Below, in pieces: positions 9,326 through 18,007 of a stretch of DNA of 40,589 nt. Where the stretch lies: contig VBPX01000031.1 in the NCBI GenBank assembly GCA_005877075.1, positions 1-40,589 on the forward strand, read 5' to 3'. A program made the position numbers and the translations under genes. Source of the DNA: Nitrososphaerota archaeon (GTDB lineage Archaea; Thermoproteota; Nitrososphaeria; Nitrososphaerales; Nitrososphaeraceae). The notes under the pieces were generated by a model. It had not been told where the DNA came from. It worked only from the letters and a program-made list of their open reading frames with translations, and made no database searches. Position 1 is the first letter of the stretch; every line of letters starts with the position of its first letter.

Positions 9326-10081
9326 TTATTTTGCAGAAAAGCCACCGTCAATTGTCAAGGTTGTTCCTGTGATCCAATTTGCATCATCTGAGCACAAGTA
9401 AACAACAGCGCCAGAAATATCACTAGTATTTCCTATCCTTCTCAAAGGAAATGAAGATTCTAGGAATTCTTTAGATTTTTCATCCTGCAAATAAGGCTCA
9501 ATCATGGGGCTCCTAATTGTGGATGGTACTATACAATTACATCTAATTCCGTATGGCCCATATTCTACTGCAATACTTTTTGTAAACATTATGATACCAG
9601 CTTTGGTAGCACCATAAATTGATAGAGGTACGTTTGGAATTGCCCGGATTCCTAGCAATGAAGAGATATTAACAATACTGCCAATTTTTTTCGCCATTAT
9701 GATTGGTAGAACCGCCTTAGTCATCTGAAAAGTACCAATCAAATTTGTTGAAATAAGATTTTCCCATTGATCTTCACTCATCAAGTGAAATAGTGTTGGA
9801 TCGTTTAGGAGGCCGGCATTATTTACAAGAATATCTATAGTATCAAATGACGATAATGTTTGTTCAATTACATTTAGAACTTCAGCTTCTTTAGTGATAT
9901 CCGCACTTACAGCAAGTAAATTATCACTTTTATCAATATTTGAAATAACTTTTGTTAATTTAGAACGATCTCTGCCGACTAGAGTCACTTTACAACCTTC
10001 GTCAACAAGACGCTCGGTTGTAGATTTTCCTACTCCTCCTCCTGCACCTGTTACAATTGCAACTTTTCCTTTAAGTTTCAT
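9326..10081 (-). CDS. Short-chain dehydrogenase/reductase (SDR)
   Basis: This 251-residue NAD(P)-dependent oxidoreductase has all classical SDR motifs: TGAGGGVG at 11-18 for the cofactor, NNAG at 87-90, and the catalytic S140/S141, Y156 and K160 (YGATK). The basic residues after the second strand (GRDRSK, 36-41) favour NADP(H). The C-terminal GTTLTIDGGFSAK is typical of the family. The substrate cannot be read from sequence; it could be a FabG-like ketoreductase or another alcohol dehydrogenase. It lies divergently from purK across an 80-bp region that holds a TATA box for each. Confidence 0.93.
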   Translation of the reverse strand: MKLKGKVAIVTGAGGGVGKSTTERLVDEGCKVTLVGRDRSKLTKVISNIDKSDNLLAVSADITKEAEVLNVIEQTLSSFDTIDILVNNAGLLNDPTLFHLMSEDQWENLISTNLIGTFQMTKAVLPIIMAKKIGSIVNISSLLGIRAIPNVPLSIYGATKAGIIMFTKSIAVEYGPYGIRCNCIVPSTIRSPMIEPYLQDEKSKEFLESSFPLRRIGNTSDISGAVVYLCSDDANWITGTTLTIDGGFSAK

Positions 10082-10103
10082 ATCATTTCATACATCTATA
10101 ATC

Positions 10104-10139
10104 TTTTAAAGTTTAAAGAAATATAGATACTTTAAATTT
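10104..10139. promoter_or_regulatory. Back-to-back TATA boxes of the SDR gene and purK
   Basis: Two AT-rich elements sit in the 80-bp divergent region. The one at 10104-10116 (cttttaaagttta) is about 27 nt before the SDR ATG on the minus strand, and the one at 10129-10139 (actttaaattt) is about 28 nt before the purK ATG on the plus strand. Both spacings imply leaderless mRNAs. Confidence 0.55.
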
Positions 10140-10161
10140 CTAATAAATTTGTATTTCATAG

Positions 10162-11346
10162 ATGAAAAATTCGTTTGATAATTTGCAGCTCTCTCCTAAT
10201 GATATTACATTAGGAATCATTGGAGGAGGACAACTTGGCAAGATGATTGGAATTGAAGCAAAAAGAATGTCATTAAGACTTGCCTACCTCGATCCTGACA
10301 AGGATTGCCCTGCTTCAACCCTTGCAGATAAGTTGATAGTTAGTGACTATAGAGATAAGAAATCCATATTTGAATTAGCAAAAATAACTGACGTTCTAAC
10401 CTATGAAATTGAGCTTGCAAATTCTTCTGTTTTAAAAGAACTGGAATCCAGAGGCTTTGCAGTGCATCCTGATTCTGGTGTATTAAATATAATCCAAAAT
10501 AAATTAAGACAAAAGAGATTTCTTAAAGAAAAAGGAATTCCAGTTCCAGATTTTGAAGAGGTTACTTCATTTGAACAAGCAAAAAAAATTTGTAATAAAT
10601 TTGGTTATCCGCTTGTGCTAAAAGCATGCGAAGATTCCTATGATGGCAGAGGTAATTTTCTCATAAAATCTGCCAATGATGTAAACAGAGGAATTCAATA
10701 CTTTGAAGGAAGAAGATGCATGATTGAAAAATTCATTCATTTTGTAAAAGAAGTATCAGTAATGGTTGCCCGTAATACAAAAGGACAGATAGAATCTTTT
10801 CCAGTAGCTGAAAATATTCATACAAACAATATTCTGGACACCACCATTGTTCCAGCTAGGATTAATGGTAAAGTGGTATCTAGGGCAAAGTCAATTGCAG
10901 AAAAAGTTGTCAAATCTTTCAAAGGCGTGGGGGTATTTGGAATCGAAATGTTCCTTGCAAATGATAAATTGATGATAAATGAAGTAGCACCAAGACCACA
11001 TAATTCAGGTCATTATTCGATTGAAGCATGCAGTGTATCTCAATTTGAACAACACATACGCGCTATTCTTGGCCTCCCATTAGCAAGACCCAGATTGATG
11101 TCTCCTGTAGTTATGATGAATATCTTGGGTAGTCCTAAGTATACTGGAGAATATTTTTTTAAAGGAATTGATAAAGCATTTACTGTTCCTGGCCTCAAAT
11201 TACATTTTTACGGTAAGAAAATTACAAAACCCCAAAGAAAATTAGGTCACATTACCATAACTGCTGAAAATATAGAGGAAGCGTTATCTAGAGCTAATTT
11301 GGTAAGGAATTTGTTAACAGTAGGGAAACGTCATGGATACAAGTAA
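10162..11346 (+). CDS. purK: N5-carboxyaminoimidazole ribonucleotide synthase PurK
   Basis: PurK (394 residues) uses ATP and bicarbonate to carboxylate AIR on N5. The N-terminal Rossmann-like part shows [16 protein letters not shown] near residue 17, followed by the ATP-grasp domain with [20 protein letters not shown] near 150-170, [16 protein letters not shown] and the metal-binding segment [17 protein letters not shown] ([16 protein letters not shown]). It overlaps purE by 14 bp, so the two are translationally coupled and supply the two-step route from AIR to CAIR. A TATA box upstream supports the ATG at 10162. Confidence 0.97.
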   Translation: MKNSFDNLQLSPNDITLGIIGGGQLGKMIGIEAKRMSLRLAYLDPDKDCPASTLADKLIVSDYRDKKSIFELAKITDVLTYEIELANSSVLKELESRGFAVHPDSGVLNIIQNKLRQKRFLKEKGIPVPDFEEVTSFEQAKKICNKFGYPLVLKACEDSYDGRGNFLIKSANDVNRGIQYFEGRRCMIEKFIHFVKEVSVMVARNTKGQIESFPVAENIHTNNILDTTIVPARINGKVVSRAKSIAEKVVKSFKGVGVFGIEMFLANDKLMINEVAPRPHNSGHYSIEACSVSQFEQHIRAILGLPLARPRLMSPVVMMNILGSPKYTGEYFFKGIDKAFTVPGLKLHFYGKKITKPQRKLGHITITAENIEEALSRANLVRNLLTVGKRHGYK

Positions 11347-11839
11347 AAGGACTAAACCACTTGTTGGAATTATCATGGGTAGTGATTCAGACCTTAAAAT
11401 AATGATTCGCGCATCCGAATTTCTAGAAAAAAATCATGTTCCATTTGAAATAGAAATTGTATCCGCTCACAGAACTCCTGAATTAATGTTCGAATACGCT
11501 AGAACTGCGAAAAAAAGAGGACTGAGGGTAATAATTGCAGGAGCTGGAGGATCCGCCCATTTACCCGGCATGATTGCATCTTTGACCACGTTGCCCGTTA
11601 TAGGCGTTCCCATAGGGTCCCATAATTTGAACGGAATGGATTCACTTTTATCAATTGTTCAAATGCCAAGTGGAATTCCTGTTGCCTGCGTAGCAATAAA
11701 TGGTTCTTTGAACGCAGCAATTCTAGCATGCCAGATCTTGGCATTGAATTCAAAGGATATATCATCTAGTATTGAAGAATATAGAAAAAACTTGTCTCAT
11801 AGTGTTATTAAAAAGAGGGAAAAATTGAAAATAAAGTAA
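11333..11839 (+). CDS. purE: N5-carboxyaminoimidazole ribonucleotide mutase PurE
   Basis: PurE (168 residues) moves the carboxylate from N5-CAIR to carbon 4 to give CAIR. The class I signature is clear: [13 protein letters not shown] near the N-terminus, VSAHRTPE with the catalytic histidine, and [16 protein letters not shown]. Because PurK is present, this is the mutase type, not the eukaryote-like carboxylase type that works without PurK. Its start lies inside the purK 3' end. Confidence 0.97.
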   Translation: MDTSKRTKPLVGIIMGSDSDLKIMIRASEFLEKNHVPFEIEIVSAHRTPELMFEYARTAKKRGLRVIIAGAGGSAHLPGMIASLTTLPVIGVPIGSHNLNGMDSLLSIVQMPSGIPVACVAINGSLNAAILACQILALNSKDISSSIEEYRKNLSHSVIKKREKLKIK

Positions 11840-11901
11840 AGGTCTCAAAATACTGAATGAATAATTTTCTTGTTTCGTCAAATTTAAGATTGACTAGAGT
11901 A

Positions 11902-13647
11902 TCATGAAATAACTAGCATCATGACATACAATACTACCGTAATTCCAAGTGAAATTTTTGTAATATTCATTGATTTGTTTAAAGCGCTAGCATAGTTATC
12001 GAATTGATCTTTTCCCATTAATTTTATTTGTGAATATGAATCCATAAATGAAAAAGTAGATGAAGTCGTATTGGATATTGCCATCATAGAAATATCTCTA
12101 AAAGCTCTAGATATATCCTCGTTACTAGTAACGTCTCCAAGTGCATAATATCCTTGACGTGTTCTTTTTCCGGAACTAGAATGGGTGTCTGATGAACAAA
12201 TATCTAGCATATTAATTCCTTGCTCTTTCAAATCTTTGAGAATTTTATCTCGTAATCCATTGACAAGATTGTTCGAATCAGCCCAACCAATAAGATGATT
12301 TTCATTGTTAATTTGAAAATTAACAACACCGATACCAGCTCCACCAAGTTCAAGAATTTTGAATTCAGAATTCATAGAGGTAGCATAACCAATCTTATAC
12401 TGATGATATTGTTGGGTCTTCAGTGCTCTTAATGAAGAGAAAGCTAAATCAACAAGCATCTTTTCTTCCTCCAATGGTATCTTTTTACCCATTGCATTGT
12501 GTGCATCAACAATCATGATATCAGAGAATCCTAATTCCACTGAATATTGCTCAATTTTCTCTCGAATCATGTAAGGCAGGTCTTCCATTCCGCTATCTTT
12601 AGATATGATTAGGATTACGCTGCCCTTAAAATCTAGACAAGTCAACGTGAAAGCATTCGACCTGGTTTGTATAGGGGAGGTACATTCATTGCCCTTATTT
12701 CTAATGGATGCTGCTTTTAGAGATTCGAGATACTTCTTTACCTCCGAAGAGGTAGGCAAATTTAGTGAATGATCAGAGATGCTGTGTAGAACTACTGCAC
12801 TATCTTCAAAAAAGTTGAATAATTTATGCGGCAGATTACTTCCACCTATTGGATTGAATGGTCCTGGATGTATGTCCGGTAATACAATAAACACTTGTTT
12901 TTCATTTTGTCTCTCAAATTTTATCATCCTTGTTTTTATGTTATTTAGTTTGGATCTTGATTCAAAAATGCGCTCCATTTTTTCTTGTTTACTTTCTGTC
13001 CACGCAGATAAAAAAGCCTGTAAAATTTTAAAGGTGCTTTCCAAATTTGGATAACCAGCCCTATCAGCTAATACAGACCACACAATTCCTATCGCAAACA
13101 CCATTGAACCTAAGACAAGAGCATTAAGATGACTTACGAGTATGAAGGACGAAGAATATGGCAATATATTGATAAAAAAAATTGTTGGTATAATAAATGA
13201 AATTAGTATTGATCTAAATATTTTCGATCCAAACACAGAAACAAAAATACCATAACGAAGCCCACTCGCGATAAAGAGTCCTTCAAAATTATAGTTAACA
13301 AGATAGGGATATTTATTGAAAATACTAATTGAAAGTAAACCTAACAATATGGTTACCAACCAAAGAGATGTTGCAAAAGCTGTAACATGAATGACTTTAG
13401 AAAGCTTGTTTGTTGGTGTTCCTTTAAGGAGGAATAAATCTAGAAAAAATCCACCAGTTGTGATTCCAATTGCAACTATACTATGAATTATTAAATCTGT
13501 AAGATGGCCATAAGAATTATCATTAATCGCTATTATTCCTAGCGAGGCGATTATTGAGATAACTGCTGAAGTCTTATATGAAGAGGGATTTAAAAGTGTA
13601 AAATACCATCTCTTATGGATATCTGTTACACTATCTTCACTTATCAA
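11902..13647 (-). CDS. DUF2070 family membrane protein
   Basis: This 581-residue protein matches the archaeal DUF2070 family in layout. Roughly residues 1-215 contain about six to seven hydrophobic helices, followed by a soluble domain (about 230-545) with VLPDIHPGPFNPIGGSNLPHKL, IVDAHNAMG and DICSSDTHSSSG segments rich in His and Asp that look like a metal site, and a last helix at the C-terminus (ISLGITVVLYVMMLVIS). The function of the family is unknown; a membrane-anchored hydrolase is a guess from the clustered His/Asp residues. The start is TTG at 13647. The Sec61 beta gene lies immediately upstream on the same strand. Confidence 0.85.
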   Translation of the reverse strand: MISEDSVTDIHKRWYFTLLNPSSYKTSAVISIIASLGIIAINDNSYGHLTDLIIHSIVAIGITTGGFFLDLFLLKGTPTNKLSKVIHVTAFATSLWLVTILLGLLSISIFNKYPYLVNYNFEGLFIASGLRYGIFVSVFGSKIFRSILISFIIPTIFFINILPYSSSFILVSHLNALVLGSMVFAIGIVWSVLADRAGYPNLESTFKILQAFLSAWTESKQEKMERIFESRSKLNNIKTRMIKFERQNEKQVFIVLPDIHPGPFNPIGGSNLPHKLFNFFEDSAVVLHSISDHSLNLPTSSEVKKYLESLKAASIRNKGNECTSPIQTRSNAFTLTCLDFKGSVILIISKDSGMEDLPYMIREKIEQYSVELGFSDIMIVDAHNAMGKKIPLEEEKMLVDLAFSSLRALKTQQYHQYKIGYATSMNSEFKILELGGAGIGVVNFQINNENHLIGWADSNNLVNGLRDKILKDLKEQGINMLDICSSDTHSSSGKRTRQGYYALGDVTSNEDISRAFRDISMMAISNTTSSTFSFMDSYSQIKLMGKDQFDNYASALNKSMNITKISLGITVVLYVMMLVIS

Positions 13648-13667
13648 TTAATGTTGCGGATAGTATT

Positions 13668-13838
13668 CTATACTGGGAAAATAAGTCTAATGATTATTGA
13701 AATTCCTATAAGAGCCCCAGTAACACCTAATATGACTTCTGGCTTTACTTTGACACCACGGGTTTCATCCTCAAAAAACCTCAACAATCCTGCGCTTGAT
13801 GCAGGCAATGGTGCATTCTTTTTCTTTCCTTCACCCAA
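13668..13838 (-). CDS. Preprotein translocase subunit Sec61 beta (SecG-like)
   Basis: This small tail-anchored protein is the beta subunit of the archaeal SecYE-beta protein-conducting channel. The N-terminal part KKKNAPLPASSAGLLRFFED and the segment VKVKPEVILGVT match archaeal Sec61 beta closely; one helix, about the last 20 residues, crosses the membrane. The frame is open from an ATG at 13862, but the TATA-like tatttaag lies at 13865-13872, too close to that ATG. A start about 26 nt further on falls at the TTG at 13838, giving a 56-residue protein beginning MGEGKKKNAP, the usual family length. I therefore chose the TTG. Confidence 0.88.
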   Translation of the reverse strand: MGEGKKKNAPLPASSAGLLRFFEDETRGVKVKPEVILGVTGALIGISIIIRLIFPV

Positions 13839-13914
13839 TGTAAAAAACACTTCGTAAATCATCCCTTAAATACATTCCGTTTTATTTGCTCATATTATTA
13901 GAAAGTCTTAACAT

Positions 13915-14274
13915 TTAATTCAAATACTTTATTTTTTCTAAAATTTTAATATAATTATCTATGACTCTCAATCTTAGTTCCTCTTCAACTAAATTTTTAT
14001 CTGAACCATTATTCATTATTAACTCCCTCACTCTCTTGACAATTTTTTCACTCATACCATTATCCGGAATCACAGAAAGCCCAATATTTTTTGTAGAGTT
14101 TGTCTCTTCAATTGTAGTCTTGTTCCCACAAATAATACATGTGATTTCATTATCTTTTTTCATCTGAATTCCATTACATTTTTTACATGGTTCAGAAAGT
14201 AAGGTTCCTCCCTTTATTAAAAATTCGGCAGCGTGTTTTAAATTTTCCTGATATTTATTATTAACTGCTGTCAT
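13915..14274 (-). CDS. Zinc-ribbon protein of the Sjogren/scleroderma autoantigen p27 family
   Basis: This protein of about 119 residues has the family signature AAEFLIKGGTLLSEPCKKCNG followed by a second cysteine pair (CIICGNK), forming a four-cysteine zinc ribbon in residues 15-55. The C-terminal half is helical and charged and may mediate contacts. Archaeal members are conserved but uncharacterised. The frame opens at an ATG at 14283, but the TATA-like gtttaaga at 14298-14305 places the transcription start near 14275, so the ATG at 14274 (MTAVNNKYQ) is preferred. Confidence 0.85.
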   Translation of the reverse strand: MTAVNNKYQENLKHAAEFLIKGGTLLSEPCKKCNGIQMKKDNEITCIICGNKTTIEETNSTKNIGLSVIPDNGMSEKIVKRVRELIMNNGSDKNLVEEELRLRVIDNYIKILEKIKYLN

Positions 14275-14456
14275 ATTGTGCATTTGATATTACTATCGTT
14301 TAAGATAAAGTCTTCTTAGCAGCTTTCAATAATTTTACTGTTAATTCTTTATTTCAAATTAATTTTACATCCAATTTTTAAAATTGTATGTACTCCCAAT
14401 TTTCATATCGGGCAAGGCTTAATAGTGAGATTAATTCATTGGAATTTAATTAAAAT

Positions 14457-14765
14457 ATGGCGGTGATATGCAAAAAATGTGGTCTACCAAATGATCTTTG
14501 TGCATGTGGCGAGCTGGATAAAGAAGAAACTAGAATTGTAATAAGACTTGAGACAAGACGTTTTTCTAAAACAACCACCTTGATTGAAGGCATAGATCCA
14601 AAATTGAGTGACATTCAACATATCGTTAAAGAGTTGAAAAGCAAATTAGCCTGTGGTGGAACTGCGAAGGCCGGTTTTATAATGCTCCAGGGAGATCACA
14701 GGGAAGATGTAAAGTCCTATCTTGTGAAATTAGGATTCACAGAATCTGCTATAGAAGTACAATAG
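14457..14765 (+). CDS. Translation initiation factor aIF1 (SUI1 family)
   Basis: aIF1 binds the small ribosomal subunit and helps select the correct start codon. The 102-residue protein has a short N-terminal zinc-knuckle-like stretch (CKKCGLPNDLCACG, residues 5-18) and then the SUI1 domain: RRFSKTTTLIEGID, ELKSKLACGGTAK and the helix-strand end DHREDVKSYLVKLGF. The length and motifs are normal for archaea. It lies divergent from the zinc-ribbon gene. Confidence 0.96.
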   Translation: MAVICKKCGLPNDLCACGELDKEETRIVIRLETRRFSKTTTLIEGIDPKLSDIQHIVKELKSKLACGGTAKAGFIMLQGDHREDVKSYLVKLGFTESAIEVQ

Positions 14766-14887
14766 TTATTTTCAACTAGCAAAAATTATGACCCTTTAAA
14801 CTTAAAATTGTATTAAAATCTTACATTAAATTATTTGAAAAAATAAAACAAAAAATAAGAATATTGTTGGTTTGACTTTTTGGGATC

Positions 14888-15166
14888 TTACCAATGATGC
14901 TTTTCGTCAGGAATCATACCTATTTGACTTGATTCGAAATATTTGTCCAGCTCTTTTATCCACTTTTCTTTTGCAGCACCTCCACCGATTCCTTTTCTTC
15001 TCATATAGAAAGCTATTACTGCGAGCAAGAACACTGCAAACATCATTGTTCCAAATATGTATACCATTACATCATAGAACAAGGGATCGTACGATGGACC
15101 GATTTGACCTATTAGACTGTGGAGTGTATTTCCTATCATTGTAAAAAGCCCTTCAATTCCGCTCAT
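14888..15166 (-). CDS. Small membrane protein; candidate ammonia monooxygenase accessory subunit
   Basis: The frame opens at a GTG at 15178 with in-frame ATGs at 15172 and 15166. A TATA-like atatatac at 15191-15198 lies about 26 nt before the last two, so MSGIEGLF from 15166 (92 residues) is a good start. One strong transmembrane helix (about residues 33-57: VMVYIFGTMMFAVFLLAVIAFY) is followed by MRRKGIGGGAAKEKWIKELD on the cytoplasmic side. The first third is amphipathic. It lies 225 bp downstream of another small membrane protein on the same strand. In ammonia-oxidising archaea the accessory subunits AmoY and AmoZ are small, helix-bearing and encoded as neighbours, so these two are candidates; that is recollection and inference, not a match I could test. 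Confidence 0.7.
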   Translation of the reverse strand: MSGIEGLFTMIGNTLHSLIGQIGPSYDPLFYDVMVYIFGTMMFAVFLLAVIAFYMRRKGIGGGAAKEKWIKELDKYFESSQIGMIPDEKHHW

Positions 15167-15403
15167 TAACATTAGCACATTAATTCTATGATATATACAT
15201 TTTGGTAGGACGGTTTAAACTGGCATTAAAATTATTTAGAAATTTCAGATAATTACGAAAATCGAAGAAATAGATTCTGCCGAATTTTTTTACATCAAAG
15301 GACACGAATATACAAGTCGGAGGAAAAATGCCTTCGAATTATTGTTGACTTTAATAATTAATTAGATTATGAATGTAAAAACAAAAAAATAGTAGTAGTA
15401 GCG

Positions 15404-15721
15404 TTAAGCGCTTACTGTTTTTCTACTTCTGCTCATTACGAAAAATGCAGCAGCTACTGCACCAAATATTGCAACTATTACGGCAGTGTAAATAGCAGCT
15501 TCACCGATACTATGGCCAAAGAAAGCTGTACCAGAACCATATGCGCCAGCTTGCTGGGCATTGGCTACTTTTTCTCTAGCTAGTTTGAGTTGATCTTCTA
15601 CAGTAAGTCCGCCTTGTGGACCCGCTACATATTGTGCACTTGCAGTTTGATACAAGGTAAATGCTAAAGGTCCCATTGCGATTAGTATGGATGCTATTGT
15701 AACGATGGTAAGTGAGTTCAT
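15404..15721 (-). CDS. Small secreted/membrane protein; candidate ammonia monooxygenase accessory subunit
   Basis: This 105-residue protein has an N-terminal signal-like helix (residues 5-28, ending TASAQ, a good signal peptidase site), an outside loop (QGGLTVEDQLKLAREK and NAQQAGAYGSG), and a C-terminal helix (about 74-97) followed by RSRK. After cleavage it would be a single-span protein facing outward. A very clean TATA element at 15745-15754 on the minus strand places the start at the ATG at 15721, consistent with a strongly expressed leaderless gene. It pairs with the neighbouring 92-96-residue membrane protein. AmoY/AmoZ identity is suspected from size, topology and pairing only; no copper-ligand cluster is visible. 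Confidence 0.7.
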   Translation of the reverse strand: MNSLTIVTIASILIAMGPLAFTLYQTASAQYVAGPQGGLTVEDQLKLAREKVANAQQAGAYGSGTAFFGHSIGEAAIYTAVIVAIFGAVAAAFFVMSRSRKTVSA

Positions 15722-15744
15722 ACTAAATTTGTAATTTCGAGTTC

Positions 15745-15754
15745 AATTATTTAA
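15745..15754 (-). promoter_or_regulatory. Strong TATA box for the 105-residue membrane protein gene
   Basis: Read on the minus strand this is gttaaataatt, within ggttaaataatt, preceded by a purine-rich factor-B-like stretch. It is centred about 27 nt before the ATG at 15721 and is one of the best promoter matches in the window. Confidence 0.6.
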
Positions 15755-15876
15755 CCTTATTGGTGTTAAAAATATTTTTGCTAAAATTTGGATTATTTTT
15801 AATATTTGAATTAGGAATTTCTAGTAAGCGCTTGCTTAAGTAACATTTAAGATGCTCAATACAGATTCCAATTTAA

Positions 15877-16323
15877 ATGGCACGAATTCATGCGCATACA
15901 CATGGGAAATCTCATTCAACACGTCCTATTTCATATAACGCTCCGTCCTGGATTAATAAAGACTCAGAGTTATCGTCGATTATTGTCCAACTTTCAAAGG
16001 ATGGGCTAAGTCCAAGTGAAATTGGAGTTAAAATGAGAGATCAATATGGCGTCCCACTAATAAGACAAATCCTAGGAAAGAGTATCAATCAACTGCTAGT
16101 AGAAAACAATTCTACCCCGGAGATGCCAGAAGACCTCAATCAGCTTGTTCAGAAAGCATTAGCACTACAAAAACATCTGAAAGTCCATAATACCGATAAA
16201 AGGAATATTCGTTCGTTAGAGCTTATAGAAGCCAAGATTCATAGGTTATCAAAATATTATAAAAAGAAAGCAAAAATATCTCAAAATTGGAAATATGCTG
16301 CAGTAATTGCTCGACTCGAATAA
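15877..16323 (+). CDS. rps15: Small subunit ribosomal protein S15 (uS15, archaeal/eukaryotic type)
   Basis: The 148-residue protein is the archaeal form of S15 (eukaryotic S13e), longer at the N-terminus than the bacterial protein. It starts MARIHAHTHGKSHSTRP, contains the S15 helical core LNQLVQKALALQKHLKVHNTDKRN and ends with KKKAKISQNWKYAAVIARLE. It binds helix 22 of 16S rRNA. A TATA-like element at about 15843-15852 places the start at the ATG. It is the first gene of a tight operon with the RecJ-like, pcc1-like and serS genes. Confidence 0.97.
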   Translation: MARIHAHTHGKSHSTRPISYNAPSWINKDSELSSIIVQLSKDGLSPSEIGVKMRDQYGVPLIRQILGKSINQLLVENNSTPEMPEDLNQLVQKALALQKHLKVHNTDKRNIRSLELIEAKIHRLSKYYKKKAKISQNWKYAAVIARLE

Positions 16324-16331
16324 TGAATTAA

Positions 16332-17759
16332 ATGGGTTATAACGAATTTTATGGGAATATAAATTCAAGTAGTGAGAAAGTAAAAAATTTAATTAATGAA
16401 AAAAAAGACATCTTAATAGTATCTAATTGTTCGTGCGATGGAATTATTTCTGCCAGCATATTAATTAGAGCTATCTGGAAATTGGGGGGAAAGGCAACAG
16501 CCCGCTTGCTTAATAGAATTACAAGAGAAGGTTTTGTGGATTTAAAGAATGAAGATCACGAATTTTATCTTTTCACTGACCTTGGTACGGGGCAATCAGA
16601 TTTTTTTAACAAGCTTTTTTCCAATAAGTGGATTATGTTGGATCATAAAAAAATCTCTTTTGCCGAAATAGCTACAGATGATGATAATAATATTCTAAAT
16701 CCGTGGGAATATGATATAAATGGTGAAAAAGAAATATCTTCAGGAGGTATTTCATATCTGTTAGCTAAAAATTTGGACAAAGGCTTTACTGACTTGTCTC
16801 CACTCGCAATCGTTTCGGCATTGGGAGAATACCAGGATCTTGGTGACAGGAGATCTTTAATCGGCCTCAATAATGAAATTTTGGAGGACTCAAAAAGAAA
16901 TGGATTGATACAAACTGATATAGATCTTTTGTTATCTAATAAAGAATCTTTACCCATTCATGAAGCTGTTGCTAATACTTTTATCCCTTATCTTTATGGA
17001 TTAACATCTAATAGTGTTAATTGCCTTGAGCTCCTAAAGAAAACAAACATTGATTTGAAAATAGACGGGAGATGGAAAACAATTGATGATATTAATCAAG
17101 AAGAAAAATTTATTATAATTGAATCTATTGGCAATTATCTTAGTTCCAAGATAAACAATAAAATTGAAAATTTAGAAAACATTCTCATAGGTTATACTTA
17201 TTTACTTTCAGGAGAGGAATACGGTACAGACCTGTATGATGCTCGAAGGTTTTCAGAATTGTTGTATTCATGTGCACTTGGTATGAAATCAGGATTGGGT
17301 ATGAGTATTTGTCTTGGAGAAAGATCAGAATTTCTAGGCGAAGCTGAAAAAGATGAACAAGAATTTAAGGATAGCTGTCATAAATTAATTTCAAAAATTC
17401 TAAAAGAAAAATGGAGAATCTCCGATAAGGGATTATCTGTTTTCATTAACGCCGACGGGATCATGGAACCAGATTATGTGGATTACTTGTCACGACTATT
17501 GACATCTCATTACCAATTTCTAAATAAATCGATAATCATGAAAATAGCAATTGATGAAAATTATCTCAAATATTTCCTTAACTTTGGCTTTAATATTGGT
17601 ATTGATGCAGATTTGGTTACAAAAGAATTATCAAGTGCAATTGATGGAATAACGGTCACGTTTAATAAAAACGAGGGCGAGATTATTATTCCTTCATCAC
17701 AAGATGATGTATTCATGTCAATTATTATGAAATTTTTCAAAAAGATTTCGGCATGCTAG
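16332..17759 (+). CDS. DHH-family RecJ/Cdc45-like protein with degenerate active site
   Basis: This 475-residue protein belongs to the archaeal RecJ-like (GAN/Cdc45) DHH family, and its position after rps15 and before pcc1 is that of such genes in many archaea. Motif I, normally with two aspartates and a histidine (HxDADG), is here SNCSCDG with only D36 kept. Motif II DLGTG remains, and motif III, normally DHH, is DHK at 104-106. Several metal ligands are therefore missing, which suggests a structural, Cdc45-like replisome role rather than a 5'-3' exonuclease. The gene starts 9 bp after rps15 and overlaps the next gene by 7 bp. Residual activity cannot be excluded. Confidence 0.85.
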   Translation: MGYNEFYGNINSSSEKVKNLINEKKDILIVSNCSCDGIISASILIRAIWKLGGKATARLLNRITREGFVDLKNEDHEFYLFTDLGTGQSDFFNKLFSNKWIMLDHKKISFAEIATDDDNNILNPWEYDINGEKEISSGGISYLLAKNLDKGFTDLSPLAIVSALGEYQDLGDRRSLIGLNNEILEDSKRNGLIQTDIDLLLSNKESLPIHEAVANTFIPYLYGLTSNSVNCLELLKKTNIDLKIDGRWKTIDDINQEEKFIIIESIGNYLSSKINNKIENLENILIGYTYLLSGEEYGTDLYDARRFSELLYSCALGMKSGLGMSICLGERSEFLGEAEKDEQEFKDSCHKLISKILKEKWRISDKGLSVFINADGIMEPDYVDYLSRLLTSHYQFLNKSIIMKIAIDENYLKYFLNFGFNIGIDADLVTKELSSAIDGITVTFNKNEGEIIIPSSQDDVFMSIIMKFFKKISAC

Positions 17760-18007
17760 AAGGATTTAATATCAAGACAAGTATGAAAATAGAATTTTAT
17801 AGTAAGAAGGAAGTAGATACTTTGATTAAAGTGTTATCACCAGATAATGTTTGCGTTCCAGAAGGATTAAAAATTGATATTAAATCTGAAAACAAATATT
17901 TGGTTATTGATATTTTTTGTAATAAAGGTATAGGAACGTTCCTCAATACAATAGATGAAATATTAGAACATGTATCATTATCAAGGACCGTGACAAGTAA
18001 TGATTGA
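17753..18007 (+). CDS. KEOPS complex Pcc1-like subunit
   Basis: This 84-residue protein has the size and pattern of Pcc1, the small dimerising subunit of KEOPS, which makes the t6A modification of ANN-decoding tRNAs. The typical features are a strand (MKIEFYSKKEVDTLIKVLSPD), a strand pair (LKIDIKSENKYLVIDIFC) and a C-terminal helix (GIGTFLNTIDEILEHVSLS). The sequence is diverged, so the call leans on context: in many archaea pcc1 is in the rps15-RecJ neighbourhood. It overlaps the RecJ-like gene by 7 bp and serS by 8 bp. Confidence 0.75.
   Translation: MLEGFNIKTSMKIEFYSKKEVDTLIKVLSPDNVCVPEGLKIDIKSENKYLVIDIFCNKGIGTFLNTIDEILEHVSLSRTVTSND

Noticed and set aside
14872-15144. A 90-codon frame on the plus strand opposite the small membrane protein gene
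   Set aside because: It lies antisense to a gene with a good promoter and plausible topology and has no recognisable domain.
15402-15834. AGTAAGCGCTT occurring at both ends of the 105-residue protein gene
   Set aside because: The core is self-complementary, one copy overlaps the stop codon, and eleven bases shared twice in 430 bp is weak evidence of a functional repeat.
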